Below, in pieces: positions 32,491 to 39,737 of a stretch of 64,000 nucleotides of DNA (the first letter of the stretch is position 1; every line of letters begins with the position of its first letter). The notes under the pieces were generated by a model. That model was not told where the DNA came from and searched no databases. It saw only the letters and a list, made by a program, of their open reading frames with translations. The position numbers were made by a program, and so were the translations under genes. The DNA lies in NCBI RefSeq assembly GCF_024347195.1, contig NZ_AP025281.1:1736001-1800000 (forward strand), given 5' to 3'. This DNA is from Aliamphritea hakodatensis. GTDB lineage: Bacteria; Pseudomonadota; Gammaproteobacteria; Pseudomonadales; Balneatricaceae.

Positions 32491-34167
32491 ATGTCTATAA
32501 AAGAGCGTGTGTCAGAAACAACAAATAGTGTTGGTCCTGGTGATATTGTTCTCCGTGGTGGTGGGGTTAAAAACGCCCGGCTGTTTAAAGAGGCCTATGC
32601 GGTTGGGGACTGGGCTTATTATGTTATCGAGGTTGATGGCGGTGCTTATGAGGCCGGTGAAGCTCAGGTAACTGCGGTGGGTCTGGCGCGGGCATCCGGT
32701 CGAATTATCTACTCGACAAATGATAACAATCCCCTTGATTTACCTGAGGGTACACATCACGTTTATTGCGATACAACAGAGGAAGAGAAAGGGCGGATTT
32801 ATTCGCCCTTTTTTGTGCGTAAGGCTTTGTCTGTGGCAGTCGAAAAAGGGAAGTTTTATCTGCTTGATGGTGTTGTGGATGTGGGGCCGCCAGGTGCTAT
32901 TTCTTCCCCTGGTTGGCAGCAGATGACTTCTAGCTATGGCCAAAACCCAAGCGTGTGCGTGTTGGGTGATGTGGTTCTTATTTCTCACACTAAAGATAAT
33001 GATTCGTACATTGATGTTTATGATATCACTGGCGCAACACCTGTGTTTTTGAAGTCTACGCGGGTTTATTCATATGTCACGGTACCGCGTTTGGCGCGTA
33101 TTGATGGGCGGAAAGCTGTCATGGCGCATAGGGATAGCTCTTATGATGGGCGTGTTTTTCTTATCACGCATACGGGTTCGGGGAATTTATCTTTTTCTAA
33201 TGAGTATGAATATTACTCTGGAACGCTTTACGGAACGGGTACTTATGATGTCGTATCGTTGGGCGATGGTCGTTCAGTTGTTGGGTACTGTGATAACGGT
33301 TATATGCAGTACTGGCTTTTAAATTCTGACTCGTCAGCCCCTACGAGTATTCGTAGCGGTCAAGCCAGTAATCGATCTTCTGTTCGTTATGTGCGGGTTG
33401 ACCGTCTGGCCGGGCGTCGGGCGTTGTTTGCTTCGTTCTCTGCTGTAGGTTATGTGCAGTTAGATGTTATTGATTTTGAGGGCGATGCGGAAAATAAATT
33501 AAGTCACTTCGAAATTAGCGCATCTCAGGAGGCGCTTGATGTTGTGTGTTTGTCGCCTTCTCGTGCGGTTGTCGTTTACGTTAATACGTCAGGTGTTCAG
33601 GCTCAGGCGTTATCAATTAACAATGCGGGTGTTGTGTCGTTGCTGGGTGATCCGGTTAGTATTTCCTCGGTGCAGTCTGCGGGGCGAATTAGTGTCGCGG
33701 CTCTTGATGCAAGCTCTCTGATGGCGTCTATTTTTGAGAGCAATTCTGCTGGAGGCTATTTTTACAAGCAGTTGCGTTTCACTGACGCCGGGGTAGTGTT
33801 GGATCAAAGTCTTGCAATGGATTCCTCTAATGGAATTGGTGAGGCGGCGCTGGGTAGCTATTCAGGGCGGTTGTTTTCAGCTGCAGGCCGCTATAACGGC
33901 GCCGGTTGTTATTTTGCTGAGGTAGAATATTTTTTGCCTGATGTTAAGGCTGGGCGCTGGTCGATGATAGCCGCTGAAGCTGCTGCAGAGAATGTTCCAG
34001 CTTGGTTTGTCCTTCGGGGCGGTCCTATTGAAGGGGTCTTAACAGGGCTTACTGCCGGCAAAGAGTACGGGCTTGATTCTGCGGGTGAGCTGGGTGATCT
34101 GGCGACCCATCCGTATCCAGTAGGCATGGCGTTATCGTCGGATTTCATGATGACTAAGGTGTCATAA
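32491..34167 (+). CDS. Probable tail fibre/receptor-binding protein
   Basis: 558 residues. An N-terminal region of about 100 residues is followed, across a terminator-like hairpin inside the gene (32788-32814), by a long region of repeated strand blocks with a propeller-like rhythm: VCVLGDVVLISHTKDNDSYI, LARIDGRKAVMAHRDSSYDG, DVVSLGDGRSVVGYCDNGYM, RVDRLAGRRALFASFSAVGY, DVVCLSPSRAVVVYVNTSG. The C-terminal end has VPAWFVLRGGPIEGVLTGLT. It would contact the host surface. ATG after AAGGTGGG. Confidence 0.6.
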   Translation: MSIKERVSETTNSVGPGDIVLRGGGVKNARLFKEAYAVGDWAYYVIEVDGGAYEAGEAQVTAVGLARASGRIIYSTNDNNPLDLPEGTHHVYCDTTEEEKGRIYSPFFVRKALSVAVEKGKFYLLDGVVDVGPPGAISSPGWQQMTSSYGQNPSVCVLGDVVLISHTKDNDSYIDVYDITGATPVFLKSTRVYSYVTVPRLARIDGRKAVMAHRDSSYDGRVFLITHTGSGNLSFSNEYEYYSGTLYGTGTYDVVSLGDGRSVVGYCDNGYMQYWLLNSDSSAPTSIRSGQASNRSSVRYVRVDRLAGRRALFASFSAVGYVQLDVIDFEGDAENKLSHFEISASQEALDVVCLSPSRAVVVYVNTSGVQAQALSINNAGVVSLLGDPVSISSVQSAGRISVAALDASSLMASIFESNSAGGYFYKQLRFTDAGVVLDQSLAMDSSNGIGEAALGSYSGRLFSAAGRYNGAGCYFAEVEYFLPDVKAGRWSMIAAEAAAENVPAWFVLRGGPIEGVLTGLTAGKEYGLDSAGELGDLATHPYPVGMALSSDFMMTKVS

Positions 34168-35285
34168 TGCTGTCCGGTTCGGTAATGTCCGGGCCGCTGT
34201 TGTTTGGTGGTGAGCCGGTTGATGTTGGTGGTTCTGCGCCGCTTATGTCGCAGGGCGTTATGATGTCTCCAGCGCTGTTAGATGCTGCTGGAAACGTTGT
34301 TCCTGGTGTCTGTTCGCTGATGGGTGGGCCGGTGATGTTCTCGCCGGTTATGGCCGGCTTTGTTGCGGATTCAGGTAAGAAAAAGCAGGTTAAGTCTCTG
34401 CGGCTTGTGCTTTCTCTTGGGTCAGATGTTCATGTATCCGCTGTCAGTTCCAGGCCGCTTGATGCGGTCCTGTCGGTTGCTTGTGATCTGTCGGCGCGTG
34501 GTGTGCGGCGTCAGATGCTATCTGTTGCGCCCGTTGTTCTGGATTCAGTGCTGGCAGCTGATGCTATTCGCAGCACTCAGCTAAAGGCGTCCGCTTTTGT
34601 GGCCGGTGCCTTGAGTGCTAAATCGAGTGGTAGTGTAGGCCCTTGGGTGTTTGCCATTCAGTCTGAAATGCAGGTTGCGGCCACGTCAGCGAGGGAGTTG
34701 TCTGCGGGTCTTGGTGTCAGTTCCGAATTTTCAGCTGCTTCTGTCCGGAGATCTGAGCTTTCTGGTGTCGTTGGTCTGTTGGGTGATGTGCATGCCTCGG
34801 CTTTCCGTTATATGTCGCTTAGTGGCTCTGTGTCGCTCTCTGGCGGCCTTTCGGCTTCTCAGCTGGTAAAGCGTCCGCTTAGGGGGGATGTGTCTATTGA
34901 GGCTGCTCTGGCTGCAAATGGGGTGGTAAGGCGGCCATTAAAGGCAGCGCTTTCTATTGAGTCAGAATTAAGCCTGTATCGCCTGCGGTGGGTGTTTGGG
35001 GTTGAGTCTGAGGTGTCAGCAGGGGCGGTGCGTTCCCAGCCTGTGGCTGCTGCTGTTGAGGTGTCTGCAGATCTGAAGGCGTCATCTAATGAGGCTCGCC
35101 CGTTGGTAGTGAAGGCTTCTGTTGGTGGTGATCTGTATGCGCATGCTTATGTGCCTGGTAAAGGATACCGGCAGCAGATGGCGGGACTTAGAGTGTTAAC
35201 AGAATCTGTTCAGCTTAAGGCTGATCGTGGTCAGGTGGGGCTTGCTGTATTGAGTCCCTCTGTGACCTTATTGGAGGTTGTTTGA
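34167..35285 (+). CDS. Repetitive Ala/Ser/Val-rich tail fibre-like protein
   Basis: 372 residues. After a short N-terminal part the sequence is a degenerate repeat of about 25 residues with the pattern rpL-x-A-x-L-S-V-x-x-x-L-x-A (for example SRPLDAVLSVACDLSARGVR, KRPLRGDVSIEAALAANGVV and RRPLKAALSIESELSLYRLR). Such repeats suggest a fibrous or beta-solenoid shaft. The last 50 residues (GKGYRQQMAGLRVLTESVQL) differ. Starts in the stop of the preceding gene and overlaps the next. Confidence 0.6.
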   Translation: MLSGSVMSGPLLFGGEPVDVGGSAPLMSQGVMMSPALLDAAGNVVPGVCSLMGGPVMFSPVMAGFVADSGKKKQVKSLRLVLSLGSDVHVSAVSSRPLDAVLSVACDLSARGVRRQMLSVAPVVLDSVLAADAIRSTQLKASAFVAGALSAKSSGSVGPWVFAIQSEMQVAATSARELSAGLGVSSEFSAASVRRSELSGVVGLLGDVHASAFRYMSLSGSVSLSGGLSASQLVKRPLRGDVSIEAALAANGVVRRPLKAALSIESELSLYRLRWVFGVESEVSAGAVRSQPVAAAVEVSADLKASSNEARPLVVKASVGGDLYAHAYVPGKGYRQQMAGLRVLTESVQLKADRGQVGLAVLSPSVTLLEVV

Positions 35286-35611
35286 TGTACGGAGATATTG
35301 ATTCGGTTTCAGGTCATGGGGCAGCGGTTTCGGTGAGGCCTCATGCGAATGGTGCTGACTTGCCTTTGGAGGACTGTCATAGTTTTGCGGCTTTTCTGGA
35401 GGATGTAGAGACTCAAAAAGTTGAGAGAATCACGGCAACGTTTAATGGTGATATCGGCGCGGTTGATCTTGTGCCGCCGGCGGATATTCCGCCGGGGGTG
35501 TATTTGCTTCAGATCGAATATAAGGACCCGGCTGGTAATCCGCATATTTACCCGTCTGAAAGAAAGCAGGTTCGCTGGAATATTAGCCGTCGCTTTTCTT
35601 CTGGGGGGTAG
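35282..35611 (+). CDS. Phage tail-end hypothetical protein
   Basis: 109 residues. HGAAVSVRPHANGADLPLED, ERITATFNGDIGAVDLVPPA and DIPPGVYLLQIEYKD form a probable Ig-like beta sandwich; a basic end ERKQVRWNISRRFSSGG follows. Overlaps the fibre gene (ATGA). Last gene of the late operon. Fibre accessory or chaperone by position. Confidence 0.5.
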   Translation: MMYGDIDSVSGHGAAVSVRPHANGADLPLEDCHSFAAFLEDVETQKVERITATFNGDIGAVDLVPPADIPPGVYLLQIEYKDPAGNPHIYPSERKQVRWNISRRFSSGG

Positions 35612-35616
35612 AGGGG

Positions 35617-35637
35617 GCCGCCCCTTTGGGGGCGGGG
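35617..35637. terminator. Strong GC hairpin at end of late operon
   Basis: CCGCCCC-ttt-GGGGGCGG lies between the last tail gene and hicB, which converge. No T run follows, so it may be a bidirectional barrier rather than a classic terminator. Confidence 0.45.
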
Positions 35638-35641
35638 TTGG

Positions 35642-36052
35642 TTAGGATATAGAAATGCTGAATCTCTTATCGAGTGCCTGCAGTGCCTGGCTCAGTGTGT
35701 CAATCTTGGTTGTGTGGTGGAGGTCGACAATTCGTTGAATCTCCTGGCGGCGGGTTCCCATTCGTCGCGCCAGCTCGCTCTGGCTGACGCCTTGTTCTAG
35801 CATGGTGTTCAGGAGTAAAACTTTTGTCCACACACTTAAGGGGACTTCAATAGGTTCCCCTGTGTTGGTTTTAGAAGGTTCAGGAACTGGGCGCTGGTCT
35901 TCAAAGTAAAATTCGAAGGCGGTTATCAGGGCGTCCTGTGCTTCCTGTATGGTTTCTTCGTAAGTTTCGCCGCCTGCCAGGGCTTCGGGAATGTCTGGAA
36001 ATTTGGCAATAAAGCCGCTTCCGTCTTTTTCGATGATTGCTGAATATCTCAT
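35642..36052 (-). CDS. hicB: HicB-type antitoxin
   Basis: 136 residues. The N-terminal partial RNase-H-fold HicB domain: MRYSAIIEKDGSGFIAKFPD, then IPEALAGGETYEETIQEAQD. C-terminal helix-turn-helix: EQGVSQSELARRMGTRRQEI. It neutralises HicA and represses the operon by binding upstream repeats. Second gene of the operon, separated from hicA by a hairpin at 36080. The operon is convergent to the late genes and is probably lysogen-expressed cargo. Confidence 0.88.
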   Translation of the reverse strand: MRYSAIIEKDGSGFIAKFPDIPEALAGGETYEETIQEAQDALITAFEFYFEDQRPVPEPSKTNTGEPIEVPLSVWTKVLLLNTMLEQGVSQSELARRMGTRRQEIQRIVDLHHTTKIDTLSQALQALDKRFSISIS

Positions 36053-36079
36053 ATTGTTTTCTGCAGTGAAGTGGCAAGA

Positions 36080-36099
36080 AAAGCCCCTTTCGGGGCTTT
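36080..36099 (-). terminator. Hairpin between hicA and hicB
   Basis: AAAGCCCCTTTCGGGGCTTT, followed on the minus strand by TCTTG. Terminator-like but with a short T tract, so it could attenuate hicB relative to hicA. Confidence 0.5.
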
Positions 36100-36104
36100 G
36101 GTCT

Positions 36105-36281
36105 TCAGTTTAATTCAAGCTGTTTGATGATTGCTTTTCTTAAACCTTCGCCTATTTCTTTTCCGGGGTGTCGTGGCATGGTGCTTTGCTTGCCGTTGAA
36201 ATAGAGTTTCAGGTGTTTGGTTCCCTGTTTTATCTCTACTCCTTGGCTTTCCAGCCACCTCCGAAACTCGCTTTGCTTCAC
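36105..36281 (-). CDS. hicA: HicA-type toxin (mRNA interferase)
   Basis: 58 residues from a GTG at 36281 with AGGAGAG about 5 bases upstream. MKQSEFRRWLESQGVEIKQG, TKHLKLYFNGKQSTMPRHPG and KEIGEGLRKAIIKQLELN give the double-stranded RNA-binding-like fold with the catalytic His in the TMPRHPGKEI motif. It cleaves mRNAs when free of HicB. Operon order hicA-hicB; promoter and operators lie at 36306-36357. Confidence 0.85.
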   Translation of the reverse strand: MKQSEFRRWLESQGVEIKQGTKHLKLYFNGKQSTMPRHPGKEIGEGLRKAIIKQLELN

Positions 36282-36305
36282 TGACTCTCCTGTATTGGTT
36301 GACTA

Positions 36306-36357
36306 TGTAACCAATAGTAAACAAAAATGGTTACAGTGTAAACAAAAAAGATTACAG
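36306..36357 (-). promoter_or_regulatory. hicAB promoter with two 20-bp operator-like repeats
   Basis: On the minus strand TTTACA (36337-36342) and TACTAT (36314-36319) are 17 bases apart. Two direct repeats, GTAAACAAAAAtGgTTACAG (36317-36336) and its 18/20 match at 36338-36357, start 21 bases apart, two helical turns. An inverted repeat TGTAACC/GGTTACA spans 36306-36335. These are the likely HicB binding sites. Confidence 0.6.
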
Positions 36358-36585
36358 CGTGGATTGTCTTTTGAATGAGGGTAGGGAGGCGGTGCGGTTG
36401 TTTTTAAGTGGTTGGGAAATGCAAAACAGTACCTTAAGTTATTGTTTTGTAATGTTCGTTTAGTGCGCGTTTGAGCGTTGTCGATGTGATGTAAAGTTCT
36501 TTTAAATCAATTGCTTACGGTGCATTGCTTTTGTGCATGGGGTGCAGGTGCGCTAAGGTGGGAAATTTTTTGGAGGGCGAGATGT
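36358..36585. other. Non-coding stretch between hicAB promoter and next terminator
   Basis: No gene found. It includes a repeat-like segment at 36496-36538 that recurs at 37771-37813. It has a plus-strand terminator at its right end, so a small plus-strand transcript is conceivable, but no clear promoter was seen. Confidence 0.4.
36496..36538. repeat. Imperfect repeat, copy 1 (cargo flank)
   Basis: GTTCTTTTAAATCAA, an 11-base divergent middle, then GCATTGCTTTTGTGC. The copy at 37771-37813 has 14 of 15 and 12 of 15 matches in the two blocks. Each copy lies just 3' of a minus-strand cargo gene. Confidence 0.5.
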
Positions 36586-36614
36586 AAAAAAAGCAGCTCG
36601 ATGGCTGCTTTTTT
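36586..36614 (-). terminator. Bidirectional terminator of Ntn-hydrolase gene
   Basis: AAAAAAGCAGC-tcgatg-GCTGCTTTTTT; T runs on both strands. It lies 11 bases after the stop of the minus-strand gene. Confidence 0.8.
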
Positions 36615-36624
36615 ATAAATATGA

Positions 36625-37503
36625 TCAGTAACTTACTTGTATGGAGTTCACTAGCTTTTGCTTCAGAGCAATAAATTCGTCAGTTTGCTCTGGTGTGTGA
36701 TCGCTGCAAGCTTCTTGCCCTAATTTTTGGAGACGGGCAGCTTCTTCTGTTGCGTCAAAAGGACTAGCACAAACTAATCCAGCAGCGGAGGCGCTTTTTT
36801 CTAAAGCTTGTAAAAGCTCCACTTGCTGTTCGACAAGCTCTCTTTCCATTTTAAGATTGTCCTGTTTATTGGTCATATTAATATGTCCTCCAGTGGCTAA
36901 GTCGCCACCATGTTGATCGCACGCTAAGGATATTTTTATTGCGTCATCATCATCAAGAATAACACTATTTGCTTTTGTTGCAATATCGTGGAGATTTTGC
37001 TCTTGAATAGCTTTTAGGTTTGCTGTGATTATTTTATGAATGGGAAGTTGTGCTCCGCCCTGTGTTCTGAATTTCTTGTACATGCGAGAGTACTGGCCGG
37101 AGCCGATGGCGAATGAAGATTTATTAATAGGCGGTTCATTCGATGTGCGTTTGATTTCGGGTTGATTTCGCGATGGGTCTGGTGCTGAGTATGCGAAGAC
37201 CTGGAGGGTACCGTCATATCTCATAATGTAAAATTGATATCCGACTTCTTTTGCTGCTTCAACAAGAGTGTCCAGTACATGGTTAGAGTCTGTAATAACT
37301 TCGCTGTATTCTTGTAGAAATGCAGTAAATATTCGATTAGTTCCAGCGAAACCATATAGAGCGCCACCGATTTTGATGCACTTTAAATAACTGCGAACAT
37401 CATTCCAGCTGACAATATGTCCGTTATGGTTCATGCGGCTTACTCGGGTGTCTGCCGCAATAACTGCTTCTTTCCCTTTCTTTCGGAAGATTGTGGTAGT
37501 CAA
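36625..37503 (-). CDS. Proteasome-like Ntn-hydrolase family protein (cargo)
   Basis: 292 residues. After Met removal it starts TTTIFRKKGKEAVIAADTRV, then SRM..., YLKCIKIGGALYGFAGTNRI. This follows HslV/proteasome beta subunits: N-terminal nucleophile Thr, Asp in AADTR, a Lys in the following strand and the LxGFAG turn. The second half has FAIGSGQYSRMYKKF and DAIKISLACDQHGGDLATGG, again proteasome-like (IGSG, A...d...GG). The last ~90 residues are a helical extension not seen in HslV. No partner ATPase is nearby. Protease activity and a defence role are inference. Confidence 0.6.
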   Translation of the reverse strand: MTTTIFRKKGKEAVIAADTRVSRMNHNGHIVSWNDVRSYLKCIKIGGALYGFAGTNRIFTAFLQEYSEVITDSNHVLDTLVEAAKEVGYQFYIMRYDGTLQVFAYSAPDPSRNQPEIKRTSNEPPINKSSFAIGSGQYSRMYKKFRTQGGAQLPIHKIITANLKAIQEQNLHDIATKANSVILDDDDAIKISLACDQHGGDLATGGHINMTNKQDNLKMERELVEQQVELLQALEKSASAAGLVCASPFDATEEAARLQKLGQEACSDHTPEQTDEFIALKQKLVNSIQVSY

Positions 37504-37839
37504 TTCGTGATCCTTGAATTTGAAGTCAGCGGTGGCCTAGAAATCTTGCGGCATTATCTATTAAAAATATTATGTTTTGAAGCTATGCGTAAGTTTATAT
37601 GGACACAAATTGATTGGTTGTTTCTGTAATGCGTCAACGCTCTTCTGACAAGGATCGTGAAAGAGTCTTATGAGTCAGGGTGATAAACTGGGTAAGATTC
37701 GATAAGGAATCTTAACATCTTCTTTAAGTACAATGGCTTAGGTTTTTTTGTGTTACAGCTGTGAGGTGAGGTTCTTTTGAATCAAGAGACATACAGCGCA
37801 TGTTTTTTGTGCTTGTGAGAGCTGTGCTTAGTGATTTAG
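37504..37839. other. Non-coding stretch between two cargo genes
   Basis: No gene found. It contains the promoter region of the Ntn-hydrolase gene at its left end, a perfect hairpin AAGATTC-gataag-GAATCTT near 37698-37717, and the second copy of the cargo-flank repeat (37771-37813). Confidence 0.4.
37771..37813. repeat. Imperfect repeat, copy 2 (cargo flank)
   Basis: GTTCTTTTGAATCAA ... GCATGTTTTTTGTGC; see copy at 36496-36538. Located 27 bases 3' of the DUF2971 gene. Confidence 0.5.
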
Positions 37840-38640
37840 TTAGCCTCTGTAAGGAATGTCGGATAGATGTATTGGAAGTGAGGGTTTTTGGAGCTCTTTT
37901 TGGATTTGGTTGTGTATTAAGAAGGCTTCTTGCGCTAAAGCTTGGTCACTATGGGGGCCAATACGAACTGATTTAAGGTGTTCTTCTTTAATCTGTAGTT
38001 CTACATAGGGTTTGATGATGTCTGAGAATGGATTTGCAGCGTATTTTATTTCGTGCCTATGCTCGGAGAGTGGGAGTGGGAGTGTGTTGTATATTAATCG
38101 TATTTCTTGTTCTTCGGAAAAACGGCAGTCCTTCTTTGTGGCAATTAAGTTTTTTAGCAGGCCAGAGAGCACTATTTTCATATTTTCATTTCCTAGGTTT
38201 AATGTGGTGGGATGGTTTGTTACCAGATTGAGGCGATCTTCGGCTATTGATAAAAAAGTTGTGTCGTCGTAAATGCATTTTTGTAGATAGAATTGATCAC
38301 CGTCGATTAAGTTTTGTATTTCTTCGCTTAACTCTATGCAGTAGTGTCCGTAGCTGCGCCATTGGTTGAGAGAGTCGTTATTTGTCGAAAAGGACATAGT
38401 ATAGATTGATGGCTTTAAGGTTGCGGAGTTGTCTCTAAGAATATCGATAGCCCCGGCAAAAATTTCTTTGGATAGATCAGTGAGCTTGTTGGAATTTTGG
38501 ATTGTGTGCAGGTGTTGTAGGAGGATTTTTATGCCGCCGTTATATTCCTCTCGGTCATTTTGAAAAAGTATGTGAGTCAGTCTGATTTTTTTCTCAAAAA
38601 CGATGCCATTTGCTGCTGTTGCATTAGTGTAGTGGAACAT
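37840..38640 (-). CDS. DUF2971 family protein (cargo)
   Basis: 266 residues. FHYTNATAANGIVFEKKIRL, HILFQNDREEYNGG, TMSFSTNNDSLNQWRSYGHY and RFSEEQEIRLIYNT are the conserved blocks of DUF2971 (YHYT, L..ND..E, SFS....L.QWR.Y, W..E.E.R). Proteins of this family occur in variable and defence-rich loci; the biochemical role is unknown. AT-rich compared with phage core genes. It is the last prophage gene before the dusA junction, followed by about 90 bases to the att region. Confidence 0.75.
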   Translation of the reverse strand: MFHYTNATAANGIVFEKKIRLTHILFQNDREEYNGGIKILLQHLHTIQNSNKLTDLSKEIFAGAIDILRDNSATLKPSIYTMSFSTNNDSLNQWRSYGHYCIELSEEIQNLIDGDQFYLQKCIYDDTTFLSIAEDRLNLVTNHPTTLNLGNENMKIVLSGLLKNLIATKKDCRFSEEQEIRLIYNTLPLPLSEHRHEIKYAANPFSDIIKPYVELQIKEEHLKSVRIGPHSDQALAQEAFLIHNQIQKELQKPSLPIHLSDIPYRG

Positions 38641-38727
38641 GAAGACATCCTTGTTGTATTGGTGGTGCTACGTCAGTGCTACGGAAAAAAAATATTATAT
38701 TTAAGCTATTGATTACGAAAGATAAGT

Positions 38728-38895
38728 TTATTGATTTGGCCGATCCATCATCGGGGCCACGGTAAAGCGGCGGTTGACGGTATCTGTGACGGTTACAGGG
38801 CTGGCGGTTGCATTCAGGGCATTATTCACTGTTGGCTCTACTAAATCTTTAGGCATCAGGGCTTCGTTTTTGGGCTTCAGGGCTTCTTGTTGCAT
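38728..38895 (-). pseudogene. dusA: dusA 5' fragment cut by prophage integration
   Basis: Reading from ATG 38895 the minus strand encodes MQQEALKPKNEALMPKDLVE, a linker, then VTDTVNRRFTVAPMMDRPNQ and stop. RRFxVAPMMD is the N-terminal FMN-site signature of tRNA-dihydrouridine synthase A (normally continuing W-T-D-R-H-x-R). After APMMD the sequence leaves the family, which marks the prophage junction. The rest of dusA should lie beyond the left window edge at attL, possibly with a phage-supplied 5' end that restores it. An alternative start is the ATG at residue 14. Confidence 0.75.
38740..38773. other. attR region in dusA
   Basis: The conserved dusA segment coding RRFTVAPMMD lies at 38743-38773 on the minus strand; divergence from DusA begins at about 38742. 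The crossover core should lie in this stretch. attL cannot be seen, so the exact core is not defined. Confidence 0.65.
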
Positions 38896-39069
38896 TCAGG
38901 GAGCTGTCGCATTGATTAAGCGGCTCTGGCGGTTTTAATGGCGCTTCCTGTGCTTGCGCGTTTCAGATGTTTATTTTGCAAACCGGATGCATGAGTGGCA
39001 GCGATTATAACCTGTGAGCAAGGCAGTTTCGATAGAAAGCGGTCGTTGAACTCTTTTCAGGAGAAGGGT
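38896..39069. other. dusA upstream region
   Basis: No coding gene. It must contain the original dusA promoter on the minus strand; no convincing -35/-10 pair was singled out. Confidence 0.3.
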
Positions 39070-39189
39070 GTTTGAAGACGGTGTGGGGGACACCACCACC
39101 GCCTTCTGGCTATCAACGGAGAGAAGAACTGCAGCCAGCACATTGCGAGTGTGCGCTGTCATTATAGAATTAATCGCGCAGGTGGACAA
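39070..39189 (-). ncRNA. Sibling small RNA A with promoter
   Basis: Minus strand: -35 TTGTCC (39184-39189), 17-base spacer, -10 TATAAT (39161-39166). The RNA would start near 39154. Hairpin 1 pairs 39150-39154 with 39138-39142 (GCACA/TGTGC). Hairpin 2 pairs 39133-39138 with 39106-39111 (CTGGCT/AGCCAG) and shows CTCTCC in its loop (39118-39123). Hairpin 3 (39074-39106, ten pairs) has UCCCCC in its loop; the T tract after it is weak. No start codon plus frame. The same layout is found in copies B, C and D. Confidence 0.65.
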
Positions 39190-39367
39190 TGCTGTTCACT
39201 TTAGTCTGCAGATTTGTTGATAGCCGGGGATAAAGAGGCCGGAAATAAATAAAGCCGGGGTATACCGCCGGCTTTAACTTGCTACTGGCTGGGCAGCCTT
39301 CAGAACAAGCGTCCGGATTATACGGTCTGTCTGTGAATCTTTGCTACTTTCGTATTCACTATTTTGG
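39190..39367. other. Spacer between small RNAs A and B
   Basis: No gene. It contains ACAAGCGTCCGGATTATACGG (split: ACAAGCG, GGATTATACGG) near 39303-39323, a degenerate relative of the AATACAAGC element of 41716. Confidence 0.35.
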
Positions 39368-39492
39368 TGAAAGGCGGCCCGACTCGGGGGGAACTGGGCC
39401 GCCTTTCAGGCAGCGCTCGTGGAGAGAGGATCTGCTGCCTACACTGATTTCGCAGTGCAGCATCAGTATATGGATGTTTTTACGTTGTTCAA
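39368..39492 (-). ncRNA. Sibling small RNA B with promoter
   Basis: -35 TTGAAC (39487-39492), 16-base spacer, -10 TATACT (39465-39470), start near 39458. Hairpin 1: CACTG/CAGTG (39442-39446 with 39453-39457). Hairpin 2: AGGCAGC/GCTGCCT (39408-39414 with 39434-39440), CTCTCC in the loop (39421-39426). Hairpin 3, terminator-like: GAAAGGCGGCCC/GGGCCGCCTTTC (39369-39380 with 39396-39407) with a C-rich loop UUCCCCCC. Stem sequences differ from copies A, C and D by paired changes. Confidence 0.7.
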
Positions 39493-39737
39493 GCAAACGG
39501 TTGTTTTAATTTGTTGATTTTTCTATAGAAATCAGGGTGTTTACTTAGTCTTTCCTGTTTTTCAGGTTGCTGGCGTCACTGAGCAGGAATTATTCGGGGG
39601 TCTTCAGTGCGCAGTCATTCTTAAGTGGAATGGGGGCGAAACGGTTTGGAACAAGCTTCATATTGCGGTTGAATCAACAAAAGATGGCGTAAATGACCTG
39701 CCCGGTTAATTCTGCAGGTCACATGTTTATCATCCGG

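Larger units (their letters stand above)
1..38773. mobile_element. Siphovirus-like prophage integrated in dusA (left end outside window)
   Basis: A contiguous phage genome: repressor/Cro/CII switch, replication, late regulator, lysis cassette, lambda-style head genes in the order terminase, W, portal, protease, D, E, then Z, U, tube, G/GT, tape measure, tip and fibres. The right boundary is placed in the 5' end of dusA, where the minus-strand frame reads RRFTVAPMMD and then diverges into RPNQ and a stop. The left boundary is not in the window; a likely integrase tail at 3-71 suggests it is not far. AT-rich cargo sits at 0.5-3.5, 5.2-7.7 and 36.6-38.6 kb. Established: dusA is a known integration site for proteobacterial elements. 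Inferred: the exact element ends. Confidence 0.85.

Noticed and set aside
28793..35611. Diversity-generating retroelement acting on tail fibre genes
   Set aside because: No reverse transcriptase gene or template/variable repeat pair was found in the window.
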